NCBI RefSeq assembly: GCF_910594005.1
Contig: NC_057841.1
Span: forward strand, 18,895,001-18,959,000
DNA from: Cervus elaphus
Taxonomy: Eukaryota > Chordata > Mammalia > Artiodactyla > Cervidae
DNA: 64,000 nucleotides
Direction of reading: 5' to 3'
This document shows, one piece after another, positions 1 through 10,245 of this stretch. Position numbers and translations under genes: made by a program. Each line of letters starts with the position of its first letter. Position 1 is the first letter of the stretch. The notes under the pieces were generated by a model. That model saw only the letters and a program-made list of their open reading frames with translations. It did no database searches and was not told the DNA's origin.

Positions 1-544
1 ATCAGTCAGGACATGACTGCTAATGAATCTTGCTAAACTGGACAAGTAGAAGCTTAAAACCACATTGACTTGGGTTGGAAAACTATGGAACTATAATAAA
101 ATGCTATGAATTTATTTGTGCCACATATATGTCCCACTTGGGATGTATGGAGAAAGAATGTAAAGTATAGAGGAATCGATCCCTTTGCTTAGAGTGTCCA
201 ATAGGAAACAAGATTGTATCATATATACCTACCGCCTCCCCCATGCACAAACACTTTAAATGGGCCATTGTGGTACAAAAAGAAGGTGTTGAATACAGGC
301 TAGGTACAAAAAAATTGAAAAAAATTATATCCTCATGTTTGTAAATCAGAATGTGGAGTTGTGTTGAAATTCAGTTTGAAATCTAGCATATTTGCCACGA
401 GCAGGAAGTTTAAATGGACCTGTTTTTATACATCTTTTTCTTCCAACACACTTAGCATAGAAGACACTGCTTGAAAGAACAAATAAAAGAAGGAACCATC
501 AGACTCCCCATGTTCATTTGAAATAAAAGGAATTCTCCTTGTGT
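1..544. other. AT-rich unique sequence, no gene seen
   Basis: Ordinary AT-rich sequence. I recognise no repeat family, no credible open frame and no RNA gene on either strand. It ends at the first copy of the target-site duplication of the small BovB insertion. Confidence 0.5.
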
Positions 545-633
545 TGTAATATCCACAGTTCAATTCAGTTCAGTCGCTCAGTTGTGTCCAACTCTTTGTG
601 ACCCCATGGACTGCAGCACGTGTAATATCCACA
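545..633 (-). mobile_element. Very short BovB 3'-end insertion with 13-bp TSD
   Basis: The 63 bp at 558-620 are the antisense 3' tip of a BovB LINE: the ttcagttcagt tail repeat, then the block that reads as the 'gtcggacacgactgag' end of BovB on the minus strand. They are flanked by a perfect 13-bp direct repeat, tgtaatatccaca, at 545-557 and 621-633, so the boundaries are exact. Bov-tA/Bov-A SINEs share this tail, so a truncated SINE is possible, but the doubled ttcagt tail favours BovB. Confidence 0.75.
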
Positions 634-1170
634 AATTGCTTCAGAAAAAGAGGCAGGAAGATAATGATCTAGAATCTATGTCTTAACTGTAATCAAGGGA
701 ATGTACAGATCTTTATAATGGGGGTAAATGAACAAAAAGAGGAGGAAAGGAATATAGGCAATATGGACCAAAAAAAGAAAAAAACAAGAAAACAAAACAA
801 AAAAAAACCCTGATGCCAGGAAAATAAACAAATCAAAAGAAAAAGCTTATACATTTATGAGGTTTTCTAGATGTCATACCTAGGCAAGCAATGCTGTATA
901 AAATATTAAGCAGCTCTAATGCTTACTGAGAAAATTTATGGAGTTTGAAGTACCTATCTTAAATCATATCCACTGCACACTTACCTCTGTTTCTCACTCT
1001 TTAACCAAGCTTCTCTGAGATCAAGTTATGCCTTTTTGTTTTTTTCTTCAGATTTTGTGTAAAGGCTTAAGTTTTTAAGAAATGAATAATACCAGGAGGA
1101 GAGTATTAGACAGAGAGATGGTTATTCCCATGAGAAGATGTGCTCAAGTTGCTGTTGGTTGAAGCTATTG
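634..1170. other. AT-rich sequence with an A-rich tract, no gene
   Basis: No gene or recognisable interspersed repeat. An A-rich low-complexity stretch lies at about 762-810, with AAAAC/AAAAAG-like runs. The rest is plain AT-rich DNA up to the L1 target site. Confidence 0.5.
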
Positions 1171-1730
1171 CACATGCAGGGTTTTTGTTTTTTTTTTTTT
1201 TTTTAATTAGTTGGAGGCTAATTACTTCACAACATTTCAGTGGGTTTTGTCATACATTGATATGAATCAGCCATAGAGTTACACATATTCCCCATCCCGA
1301 TCCCCCCTCCCACCTCCCTCTCCACCCGATCCCTCTGGGTCTTCCCAAAGCACCATGCCCGAGCACTTGTCTCATGCATCCCACCTGGGCTGGTGATCTG
1401 TTTCACTATAGATAATATACATGCTGTTCTCTCGAAACATCCCACCCTCGCCTTCTCCCACAGAGTCCAAAAGTCTGTTCTGTACTTCTGTGTCTCTTTT
1501 TCTGTTTTGCATATAAGGTTATCATTACCATCTTTCTAAATTCCATATATATGTGTTAGTATGCTATAATGTTCTTTATCTTTCTGGCTTACTTCACTCT
1601 GTATAATGGGCTCCAGTTTCATCCATCTCATTAGAACTGATTCAAATGAATTCTTTTTAACGGCTGAGTAATATTCCATGGTGTATATGTACCACAGCTT
1701 CCTTATCCATTCGTCACATGCAGGGTTTTT
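1171..1730 (-). mobile_element. 5'-truncated L1 LINE with 16-bp TSD
   Basis: A ruminant L1 3' end on the minus strand. A poly-T run (1188-1204) is the poly(A) tail. It is followed by the L1 3'UTR (antisense of ...attagcctccaactaa) and the last part of ORF2. A perfect 16-bp direct repeat, cacatgcagggttttt, at 1171-1186 and 1715-1730 fixes the insert at 1187-1714 (528 bp). The copy is close in sequence to the tiny L1 at 38498-38598, which suggests both belong to a fairly young subfamily. Confidence 0.93.
1536..1714 (-). pseudogene. L1 ORF2 C-terminal remnant
   Basis: Minus-strand reading frame with the typical L1 ORF2 C-terminal words, DEWIRKLWYIYTMEYYSA and then FESVLMRWMKLEPIIQSE. In a complete L1 this is the tail after the reverse transcriptase of the ORF2 endonuclease/RT protein. 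Only about 60 residues remain. The endonuclease and RT are absent because of 5' truncation, and the open frame continues upstream into host DNA beyond 1714, which has no coding meaning. It cannot be functional. Confidence 0.88.
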
Positions 1731-2035
1731 TATCACATGAAAAGAATTTTGTTCCTTCATTCCCTCCCATTCAGTTCTTCCATTTATTTCTTGGGACAAT
1801 CATTTACTAAGCAACTCCTAGGTTGCAAATAAGTCCTGGAAGCCATGAGAGACGAAATGCACATGAAATGTGTGTTCCGCCTTCAGAATCTTTCATTTAC
1901 ATTTGGGAAAGATAAAAATTGTATACAAACAACTACTATGTTGAGTTATGAGATAAGTGCTTGTTTAATTGAATTAAAGAGTCACCAGGGAGAGGGGAAA
2001 GAGAGAATTGTCTTTTATTCATGACATCATTTATT
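1731..2035. other. Unique sequence, no gene
   Basis: The 300 bp between the L1 and an ancient repeat show no gene. Part of 1800-1900 could be a worn L2/MIR-type remnant, but I cannot place it. Confidence 0.4.
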
Positions 2036-2860
2036 CATTCATTCACTAATTTCAGAAAAAAAGTATTGACTGAATAACTATTATGTACCAGCCATTGGTT
2101 AGGCAAATTGCAGAGATTTACATTCTAATGAAGGAGACTATAAACTGATAATAAGTAGTCTACTTTTAGATAATGACTAGGCTCTGAAGGAATGAAGCCA
2201 GGTAGGAAATTCAAGGGTGGTCATGAGGGAAACAATTTCACTTGAGACAATCAGAGAAGGATTCTCTGAGAAGGTAACATGTAAATTGAAACCTAAGTGA
2301 AATAGCCAATATTCATTTTTCAGGAAAAACATCCCAACAAGTGGGGAGAGTACCTATAATGAGGCTTCTCAGGCAGGAAGAAACATGGTAGATTGAGGAA
2401 TGAGCAAGGAAAGTGGTGGGAGGTCAGGCCAGCTAGTCTGAATGGGAGGCAAAGATTGACTGCAAAGGGGCTTATGGAACAGAAGAGCCAAGTTGAATTT
2501 GATTCAAAACATAAAGGGAAGTTGATGAAGGAATTTAAGAGGAGTAACACAGGATTGGATTGTGGGATTCCCTTGTGGCTTAGATGCTAAAGAATCTGCC
2601 TGCAATGCAGGAGACTCAGATTTGACCCCTGGATCAGGAGCATCCCTTGGAGAAAAAAATGTCAATACACCCCAGTACTGGATTAATTAATCCAGGATTG
2701 GATTATCATTTTTAAATGGTCATTCTGCCAACAGTAAGGAAAGTGATTTGGAGGCAACAGAAAAGCAGAGAAATCAATTAATGGTGCAGTGAGAGATACT
2801 TGCTGTTTGGACAAAAAGAGCTATTGTAGAGTATGGAGATTTCATGCGTGCTCTACAGTA
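2036..2860 (-). repeat. Ancient mammalian repeat, L2-like, split by a SINE
   Basis: The sequence starts with an ATTC-repeat tail (2036-2050, cattcattcattc type) followed by 'actattatgtaccagcc'. This is the antisense of the L2-type 3' end '...ggcacatagtaggtgctcaataaat'. Blocks downstream ('tctctgagaaggtaacatgtaaattga', 'ggtcattctgccaacagtaagg') recur in equally worn form near 11265-12330, 23330-23870 and 46230-46610. These four stretches therefore look like one old family. The L2-clade label is inferred from the 3' end only. A Bov-tA interrupts it at 2562-2692. Confidence 0.45.
2550..2704 (+). mobile_element. Bov-tA SINE with 12-bp TSD
   Basis: Sense-strand Bov-tA: tRNA-like head from 2564 (gattcccttgtggct), then 'aagaatctgcctgcaatgcag' and a decayed 'ccctggatcaggag' block. 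It is truncated or deleted in its 3' half. A perfect 12-bp repeat, caggattggatt, flanks it at 2550-2561 and 2693-2704, so the insert is 2562-2692, inside the older L2-like repeat. Confidence 0.88.
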
Positions 2861-3546
2861 AAAGTTTACAGAATTTAATGGAGATTTTCAGATCAGGAGT
2901 ATAGGAGGGAGGAGGCAACATGACCACTGGTTCTGGCTTGAACAACTTGGTGGGTGGGGATACTGTTTAATGAATTAGGGGGGGAAAAAAACAAACCTGA
3001 AGGAGTTTATTTGCAAAGATGATAAGCTTTGATATTTATGTGAGATATTCAACAAGAGCCACTAAGTAGAGTATGATAATATGTGCTTGGAATTTACAAA
3101 AAAAAAAAAAAAAGTCTGATTTGAGATTTAAAAAAAAGAAAATTTCCATGGTGTAAGCATTCTGATGACACAAAATAATGATAATTGAGCACTCTTTTAA
3201 GGAAAAAAAGGTATACGGATAAAGAGAATAGAGCTCAAAATTTTTCATGGTGGGGAGGGGATGAAGTTTGTAAAAGAGCCTAAAAAGTTGCAATGAGATA
3301 TGAGAAAATCTAAGGAGGCTGCTTTCTTAAAAGTAAAAGAGTGTCTCTGAAGACAGAAAGCTCAATGAATCCTATTCCTCATCCATTGGGTTTGGTACTT
3401 TGAATCTTCTTAGTCCCTTACTTCTTTTGCTTTTTTTGTTAAAAGTCAGTCAATTGATTAAAATAATGGTGCTTCAAGATGCACTTTTGAGGAGCATCTT
3501 TCCAATATCAAAGCAGAAAGATGGAGCATAGGAGTGGGGTGCTCAT
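2861..3546. other. Unique AT-rich sequence with an A-run
   Basis: No gene. There is a run of about 16 A at 3098-3113 and a shorter one at 3130-3137. No retroelement body adjoins the A-run, so I do not call it a retrotransposon tail. Confidence 0.45.
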
Positions 3547-3717
3547 AGAGGAAAGTCTATGTGTGTACATATGTATTAGTTGCTCAGTCATGTCTGACTC
3601 TGAAACCCCATGGAGTATAGCCCACCAGGGTCCTCTGTCCATGAGATTCTCCAGGCAAGAATACTAGAGTGGCTAGCCATTAGCCATTCCCTTCTCCAAG
3701 AGAGGTAAGTCTAAGTG
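3547..3717 (-). mobile_element. Truncated Bov-tA/Bov-A SINE with imperfect 17-bp TSD
   Basis: Antisense SINE body at 3564-3700: 'gttgctcagtcatgtctgactct', 'cccatggagtatagccca', then 'ggcaagaatactagagtgg' and 'cccttctccaagag'. The tRNA-like head is missing. Flanks agaggaaagtctatgtg (3547-3563) and agaggtaagtctaagtg (3701-3717) agree at 15 of 17 positions and look like an aged TSD. Confidence 0.85.
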
Positions 3718-4535
3718 ATATGATATAACAGTATTGGCTCATCCAGACTCAGGATACACACTTCAGTGGTTTTTTGTTAAACTCCCCTCTGTTACATATT
3801 GATAGTGCTTCCATAGCTACTTACCACCTTCCCTCTGCCCTACGGATGACTTCTATGGACTTAATCAATGAGCTCACTTGCCTGTGACTTCTGGCTTTGT
3901 TCAGTCAATGGGGAACCCTAGGAGGAGATCAGAGAGTAGGTTTAGGATATTTATTCAATCAGCCCCCTCTGTGGTATCATCTGGGTCTGATTTCATTACT
4001 GTAGCAGAAGTCACAAATCCTTGAAAGGAAGTTTTCTATGTACAACTTTCTTTCCAGTTCTGTCAACTGCCGGTTCCCCATCACTTTAGGCCCAAGGATG
4101 CAAAAGAGTCACTGTTAGCCCTGGTGTTTTCTTCCTTTCCCTACACCCTACCTCTACTTTTGAAACTAACTCTTTTGTGAAATTTCCTCAGTTTATCCTG
4201 ATTTAAATATACCATCTATTTCTTATTTGACACCAAAAATACAGGATTTATGATCCAGTTAGACTATCTCAAGCTTGCATCACAGATTCTAGGTGACACA
4301 GGAACTCAGAGAAAGGGGAGGGAAGGTAACACGGATTGAGCAGGTTTATGTAGGAGGTGAGCTGAAACTGAACCCTGAGGAATGGTTGATGGGGACAGGG
4401 TACTAAACAGATATGGAAAGGAATTCAAAGAAATTTGAAAGAAAGGAATTCAAAGAAATCTCAAAGAAATCCTAGCAAGATCACTAGGTGCTGTAAATTA
4501 CACTGGTTTAAGAAGTGGAATTTCATATCCATTAA
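3718..4535. other. Unique sequence, no gene
   Basis: No gene found. A short direct duplication, aaggaattcaaagaaat, occurs at about 4420-4436 and 4444-4460. The 3790-4250 segment has the even base mix of an old repeat, but I cannot assign a family. Confidence 0.45.
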
Positions 4536-4645
4536 TTGAAAGCATTTCCCCTGAAATCAGGAACAAGACAAGGGTGCCCACTCTCACCACTACTGTTCAA
4601 CATAGTGTTGGAAGTTTTGGCCACAGCAATCAGAGCAGAAAATTT
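4536..4645 (+). pseudogene. Orphan L1 ORF2 reverse-transcriptase fragment
   Basis: About 110 bp read on the plus strand as FPLKSGTRQGCPLSPLLFN followed by IVLEVLATAIRAE. This is the conserved L1 RT block just before the catalytic FADD box. There is no L1 sequence on either side, no 3' UTR and no poly(A) tail. Such an internal piece is not a normal 5'-truncated insertion. It is more likely the last readable part of a decayed L1, or a rearranged fragment. Confidence 0.8.
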
Positions 4646-5395
4646 CTGACCTGGTCTTAACCTATCCTTACCAGAGTGTACAGACTGTGTCCAAGTGAGG
4701 TACAATTAAAACCATATATATTTTGCTTATTCTTGGTTCTAGATGAGAGCTCCTAAAACCATTGGTACTTTCTGAGTAATAGGAGTGTCTTCTTTGTAAT
4801 CCATAATGAGCCCCTGTCACCACCCCTGAGTTTCCATGAATAATGACTCAGAACAGGGCCTCTAGATGGCTTCAGCATAGGGGCTGGTCACCAGAAAGAC
4901 CAGGCACATTATTAGAGGGTGGGAAACATCAGCTTTACCTGCTCACCTCTGGTAGGGGGTGGAGGGCTAGAGATTTGTTATAAAGCTCTTGAACTGTTTC
5001 TAGACTGGAGAACATGTTGATGTCTTGGAGGGTAGGATGCTTGGGGAACGGGTGGGAGCCATGCATTCTTCATCCCAGTTCTTTGCCCCAGGCATCTTTT
5101 ACATTTGGTTGTCCCTGGCTTGTATCCTTCATAATTCTGAGAAAAGTACTTTCCTGGTTTCTGTAAGTGGTTAAATTATTATAGAACCTGAGGAGGGTGT
5201 TGTGGGAATCCTCTAATTTGTAGTCAACTGGTCTGAAGTGTGCATCTCCTGGAAATGCTGTTTGTGACTCAGATCTGGGGTGGGGGAAGTCTTCTGGAAC
5301 TGAGCCTTTTTAATTGTGAGCTTTGATGATAAGTCTGGGTAGATAGGATCAGAATTGAATTTAATTGTCGGGCACCCAGTTGGGTGGCAGAGAAT
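4646..5395. other. Unique sequence, no gene
   Basis: Mixed-composition sequence with no recognisable gene or repeat. It runs up to the poly-T of the CHR SINE. Confidence 0.45.
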
Positions 5396-5695
5396 TGTTT
5401 TTTTTTTATGAGTTATTTATTTTATTCTTGGCTACATTGGGTCTTCATTACTGCACGTGGGCTTTCTCTAGTTGCTGTGATTGGGGTCTACTCTCTAGTT
5501 GCAGTATGCAGACTTCTCATTGCAGTGGCTTCTCTTGTTGCAGCTCCCGGGCTCTAGAGTGCTTAGGCTTCAGTGGTCGTGGCGCAGGGACTTAGCTGCT
5601 CCATAGCATGTGGGATCTGTCTGGACCTGGAATCAAACCTATGTCCCCTGCATTGGAAGACAGATTCTTAACCACTGGATCACCAGGAAAGTCCT
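5396..5695 (-). mobile_element. CHR-type tRNA-derived SINE
   Basis: Antisense SINE with a poly-T tail at 5397-5407. Its body has the recurring 'ttgcagtggcttctcttgttgcagctcccgg', 'gctctagagtgcttaggcttcagt' and 'cttagctgctccatagcatgtgggatc' blocks. It ends in the tRNA-like head 'cctgcattggaagacagattcttaaccactgg...accagg'. This is the Cetartiodactyl CHR family, older than the Bov-tA SINEs. It is close to full length. I see no convincing TSD. Confidence 0.85.
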
Positions 5696-5699
5696 AAGG

Positions 5700-5935
5700 C
5701 CTCAGTTTTGATAATTTGGTAAAATGTCTCACAGGACTCACTGAAACCACTGAAATTACAATTGCAGTTTTATTATAAAGGATACAGATCTGGAATTGAA
5801 GAGATGAATAGGGCAATAGCTGGTGTGGAGAAGGGGACACAGAGTTCCCATACCCTCTTTCTGGAACATGGGTGTGTCATCCTCCCGGTACATCATTATG
5901 TTCACCAACCAAGAGAGAATTGGTTTTTGGAAAAA
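5700..5935 (-). repeat. Possible worn LTR-type element
   Basis: The segment 'tctcacaggactcactgaaaccactgaaattacaattgcagttttattataaagg' and the downstream '...atgttcaccaaccaagag' resemble an old mammalian LTR read antisense, with an AATAAA signal on the minus strand at about 5768-5776. Divergence is high, so family and borders are uncertain. Confidence 0.35.
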
Positions 5936-7349
5936 TATATATATTGAGACAAACCAATCGTGATTTATTTTTCTTTGCAGCAAAGTACACAGGATTTGAA
6001 ACAGTTACAGGGACCATTTATGCAGAATTTTCCCATGTCTTTCTCTGGAGATTTTCAACACTAAATCCATCTCCAGAGTCGGCAACCTGACCATGCTGCA
6101 GTAAGGCCATGAGGTCTGGCTCTCGTCTAGACACTTCACAAGGCAGAGACATAACTGCTTTGCAGGTGGGCCACTCCACAGCACACAAACCCACTAGAGA
6201 ATAAAGGAAGTTTAATGAAGATGGACATGGCAAGTGTTTTCTTTCTTCTCTTCTTCTTTCTTTGTAAACTGGAAGGACTTTAGCTAATGCTCCATAAAAA
6301 CCAGTTTAATATACAGTTATTACAAAGCTTCAAATTTTTGACAGATTAAGTGCTATTAAATCACCTTACTGTGAAGGCGCTAAAAGGTCACAAGATGAAT
6401 TAGTTCAGGCCATCTTCTCTCAGTCTTCAGCAACCAGCTCTTTTCAGGCCTGCCTTCCCCCACCAAGAAAAAGAAAGAAGAATAAAAGAAAAAGGAACTG
6501 GAAATTATGACCCTCTAAATGTCTTCAGGATGGGAGCCTGTGAAGAATGGCTCTGCCTTGTCATGAGAGACAGATGGGTTTTTATCAGCTCAGAGGGCAA
6601 TTTTCTACTTTATTTTTTCCCCCTTTGGTTGACTGTGATCCATAATGTTGCATTTTGCCCTTTAGGAAGAATTTTCCAGTTGACAGACTCGATAGCCATA
6701 TCCTATACCAGTGCTTGGGAAAGGCAAGAGAAAGAACTTCAGCTGGATTCAATATTTCTAACAATATAGTCACAACTGCTTTTTTTTAAGAATTTTTTTC
6801 TGTGGTTGTTGCTAGGAGAACTAAACCTCAAATTTATATAGCAGATTGCTGCTTTCATAAATGCAGTTTTGAAGGTTCTGATGGAAAAAAGAAGTAAGGC
6901 AATACTTTCTATACATTAAAGATTGTTAGATTACTGGTAAGTAGGAAGTGTATGGAGTACTGTTACTGAAGTGTGGCAGGACTGATCAAGGATTACTAAC
7001 AGCCATAGGAGTTGTTGTAATTTGAAAACAGTAACAGTGTTTCCTTTTCTGCCTTTTCACTTGCCTGAATAACCCATTTACAGAAAAACCTCAGATAGAA
7101 AAAAATAAAAGCCAGTCTGAGAAGACAGGAACATTATTTCCTACAATGGCAAATTTGAAAGTTTCTTCCACATAGATAAAAATACACTTCTAGGCTGTAT
7201 CTTTGTCTTTAGCTAACCTGGCCCCATCTCTTAGTCAGTAGGTGTCCTGTGTGGCTCTGGGCAGGGGTCTGCTAACTTTAAGGGTCTTGGTCTGATAGCT
7301 TAGCTACAGCTGTACTGAGTGGGTCCTGGGCTAGCCTCAGCATACACCG
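5936..7349. other. Unique sequence, no gene
   Basis: 1.4 kb without a supported gene or young repeat. It has a pyrimidine-rich TTC tract at 6236-6262 and a T-run at 6779-6786. Short open frames here are of chance length and do not resemble known proteins. Confidence 0.45.
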
Positions 7350-7395
<46 letters not shown>

Positions 7396-7465
7396 CACAC
7401 ACACACACATATATAAATATATAAAAGATATAAATATAAAATATATAAATATATATATATATAGC
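7350..7465. repeat. Compound (TA)n-(CA)n microsatellite
   Basis: Alternating TA from 7354 to about 7394, then (AC)n at 7395-7409, then imperfect TATAAATA runs to 7463. A smaller CA-rich stretch follows at 7525-7575. It is pure dinucleotide repeat with no SINE tail attached. Confidence 0.93.
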
Positions 7466-8055
7466 TTCATACTGATCTGCTCCCTACACCTAATTTTTCA
7501 TCTGCATCTCACCAGGAAAATCATACACTCACACTCTTGAACACACTCAAACACACATACACTCAAACTCATATAAACATAAACATGAGTACTTGCTTTT
7601 TATGTCTCCTTGTTCTCACTCTCTCCTTTTTTTAAGTCTTAAAGTTTCTGAAGCTATGATTTGCTAACTTGGAGGATTTTCAACCAAAGTTCCATTTGGA
7701 GTGGGCCAGGTGCTACCATAGTCCTTATGTGGTAAAGGGTGCAGATTTTTAATAAGTGTATACCTACATAACAGAAAAAGTAGAAAGTTCTGAATGATAG
7801 GTTTATTTGAAGCAAAAGGGAAGGCACATGAACATTTTTCTGACTCCCTTAAGCCCATCCTAGGCCTGTCCCAACTGTTCCCATTTAATGAGATTCAGAG
7901 ATTCTCATGATTATCTGCAATTATTGTACATTATTGATTATTGATTATCATGCAATCCCAGTGGCAACCCAGTTTCTGAACCCATATCTTTGGCTTAAAG
8001 GACCACACTCTTTGTATAGTGGCACCCTGCCCCTTTATACACTATTCACTTATTA
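7466..8055. other. Unique sequence, no gene
   Basis: No gene or clear repeat, apart from imperfect CA-rich repeats at about 7525-7575. Confidence 0.45.
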
Positions 8056-8255
8056 AACTACAATTTTTAGTTTCTTCCAATGTGTCAGAGATTGTGCCGA
8101 GTAAGCTCATTGAATTCTTGCAAGCACATAGCTACCCCATGAGATGAACAGCAGGCTGGAAGCTGTCCACATTTTACAGATGGAAGAGTTGTAATCCTAA
8201 CAGGGTCACAGTCGGGCAGTTGTGGGTCTAGGCCCGGGTCCACGTTTTCCCTTTC
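8056..8255 (-). repeat. MIR-family SINE remnant
   Basis: Antisense MIR pattern: 'tgtcagagattgtgccgagtaagctcattgaat...accccatgagatgaac' followed by 'attttacagatggaagag' and a worn 'gggtcacagtcgggcag...gtgggtctaggcccgggtc'. This matches the order of the MIR 3' half, core and tRNA-like part read backwards. It is heavily diverged. Confidence 0.65.
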
Positions 8256-8533
8256 TTTTGCGGGGTGTCTTCAGTTGCAATTGGCTAAATTGACAGTTTG
8301 GGTTTTTCTTAAGGCTTTGTATGTTCTTTGCTTTAAGTGTCCATGTAGTGTCTGTTTCTCTAACATTACAGCAGGGAAAAATAAAGTACCCTTCAATTTG
8401 CATGATTTCTTTTTGCTGTAGTTGTTCTATTTGGCTGTCTTATCAATGAAGTAAGAGAGGTGGTTATCAGGGTTTATCATCAAAGAAATCCCTGGTGAAC
8501 AGTGATTCCTGATGGTTTGCTATTGGTCTGAAA
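8256..8533. other. Unique sequence, no gene
   Basis: Short unique stretch between MIR and SINE with no recognisable gene. Confidence 0.4.
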
Positions 8534-8726
8534 AAAGTGTTGGTTGCAAAATCATGTCCGACTCTTTGTGACCTTATGGACTATAGCCCACAGGGCTCCT
8601 CTGTCCAAGGAATTCTCCAGGCAAGAATACTGGAGTGGGTAGCCGTTCATGACCCAAGGATCAAACCCATGTCTCCTGCATTGCAGGAAGATTTTTTACC
8701 ATCTGAGCCACCAGGGAAGCCTAGAC
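8534..8726 (-). mobile_element. Bov-tA SINE
   Basis: Antisense copy: 'tcatgtccgactctttgtgacc', 'ggactatagcccacagggctcctctgtcc', 'ggcaagaatactggagtggg', then the tRNA-like head 'catgtctcctgcattgcagg...ccatctgagccaccagggaagcc'. A short part between the two halves, around the 'ccatttccttctccaggggatc' region, is deleted near 8641-8655. Confidence 0.92.
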
Positions 8727-8847
8727 ATGGCTCTAAACAGTATCATTTTTCTTCAAAGGCTTGGTTTAGATAGTTAAGAAAAGTTCAAGTTCAAGAACAG
8801 TTATACAAGGTATAACTGTAATGAAATCTCTCGCTTACTTTGAAATG

Positions 8848-9055
8848 TCATTGTTTAGTCACTAAGTTGTGTCCAGTTCTTTTTGACCCCGTGGACTATA
8901 GCCTGTCAGGCTCCTCTGTCCTTGGGATATCCCAGGCAAGAATACTGGAGTGGGTTGCCATTTCTTTCTCCAGGAGATCTTACCAAACCAGGGATTGAGC
9001 CTGCTTCTCCTGCATTGCAGGTGGAGTCTTTACCTCTGGGCCACCAGGGAAATCA
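8848..9055 (-). mobile_element. Bov-tA SINE
   Basis: Near full-length antisense copy 120 bp from the previous one and in the same orientation: 'agtcactaagttgtgtccagttc', 'ggcaagaatactggagtgggttgcc', 'tctttctccaggagatctt', then 'gcctgcttctcctgcattgcag...ctctgggccaccaggg'. The two copies differ throughout, so they are independent insertions and not a local duplication. Confidence 0.92.
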
Positions 9056-9389
9056 TGAAATCTTAACATATTTAACTTTAATGGTTCTAAGCAAGCCCTT
9101 GGATATTTAAGAGACACCAAAGAAAATAAGAGAGAAGATAAGGGAAGAATGCAGAAGGTTGAAGAAGTGTGTATACAATTTAGGCTTTAATATCAAGCTC
9201 AACTTCTGAAGTGGTCACTCATGATGGGAGTGTGCTTCATCATCGTCCTTTCTTACTGTCTCATCAAGGCCCTCATTCAGGAAAAGAGAGATGAGGGCTT
9301 TGGTAGGTTCTGCTCATTCAATAGCTCTTGCTATCAGCAGGAAGATGGCCTGCTATACTCATCACATGCTGCCCTTTCTTTTTCCATTT
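9056..9389. other. Unique sequence, no gene
   Basis: No gene or repeat recognised. Confidence 0.4.
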
Positions 9390-9530
9390 CTGTTTCTTCT
9401 ATCAGAAATGCCCTTCTCCCAGGCCTCTCCTTGCTAACTTTTATCACTTCTCTAAATCAGCTCAATGCTTCCTCCAGGAGCCTCTCATATGTGTTCTAGA
9501 TAGTTCCTGCATTCTATCTTCTCAGTTGAA
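9390..9530 (+). repeat. L2 LINE 3'-region remnant
   Basis: 'aaatgcccttctcccaggcctctccttgctaacttttatcacttctctaaatcagctcaatgc' followed by 'ttcctccaggagcctctc' keeps the word order of the L2 3' region (aatgccctcctc... ctcagctcaaatgtcacctcctc... aggaagcc). It is old and diverged. Confidence 0.55.
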
Positions 9531-10074
9531 ATACCTTGTCTATATCAGTCTTCTGACTCCATCTCCAAGTTTCAGTCCCTGTTTACTGAATGGGTGAACA
9601 GTTCATTTCTTTTATTTGTAGGTTGCACTTTTATAGTAGGAGAGGTTGTAATACATTTGAGTTCTAGCTGAATACTTCTGTAGCCCTTGAGAACTTGCAT
9701 TACTCTCTCTGTGAAAAATAAGCCCTCAATTGAGAGAACACTTTTGCACATTCTCATAGACACAAACTCACTTAAGCTTTTTTTCGTATTACTTTTCTCC
9801 GAAATGCTAGCCCAAATCCAATTTCTTATACAATCTTATTCAGTCTGCCTTTTTCTAACTCTTATATGTGGGTCACTCAGTGGGCATGTGCATATGATAT
9901 TGTACTTATAATTGTGCTCTTTTGAAATGTTTTGTCTCCTCATCTGTGCTCTAAACAATTGTGGGATGGTTAGTTCTAAGCTATTAACTTAAGACAGTTT
10001 CTTAATGATAACAAGCGCAGGATGGTGCTTTTTCTTCCCGTTAAAGTCTGCTTTGATCTTTGATATCCACCTGA
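9531..10074. other. Unique sequence, no gene
   Basis: No supported feature. Short open frames here are chance-length. Confidence 0.4.
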
Positions 10075-10245
10075 CTGATCCTCCTTCCATTACATTTCCC
10101 TCAAGGAGATGCTTCTTGACCATTTCTCTATGTTGCATCTTTTTCCAGTTGAGAGCTAGTCTCTGGATCTCTCACGGTGTACAGTTTGATGTTCTGTCCA
10201 CAGCAGACACTCAAAAAATACTTGCTAAGCTCCGTGGATTTTTGT
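10075..10245 (+). repeat. L2-like 3'-end remnant
   Basis: 'cttccattacatttccctcaaggagatgcttcttgacc' and, at the far end, 'cagcagacactcaaaaaatacttgctaa' fit the L2 3' terminus (gtaggtgctcaataaatatttg). The middle is too worn to align by eye. Confidence 0.45.

Noticed and set aside
3098..3113. A-run as a possible poly(A) tail of a processed pseudogene
   Set aside because: No coding or retroelement sequence precedes it and no target-site duplication is visible.
7350..7465. AT-rich tract as a possible replication origin or matrix attachment region
   Set aside because: Simple TA/CA microsatellite. Nothing beyond composition supports a function.
8534..9055. Two adjacent Bov-tA copies as a local tandem duplication
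   Set aside because: They differ throughout and have different internal deletions and different flanks, so two independent insertions are more likely.
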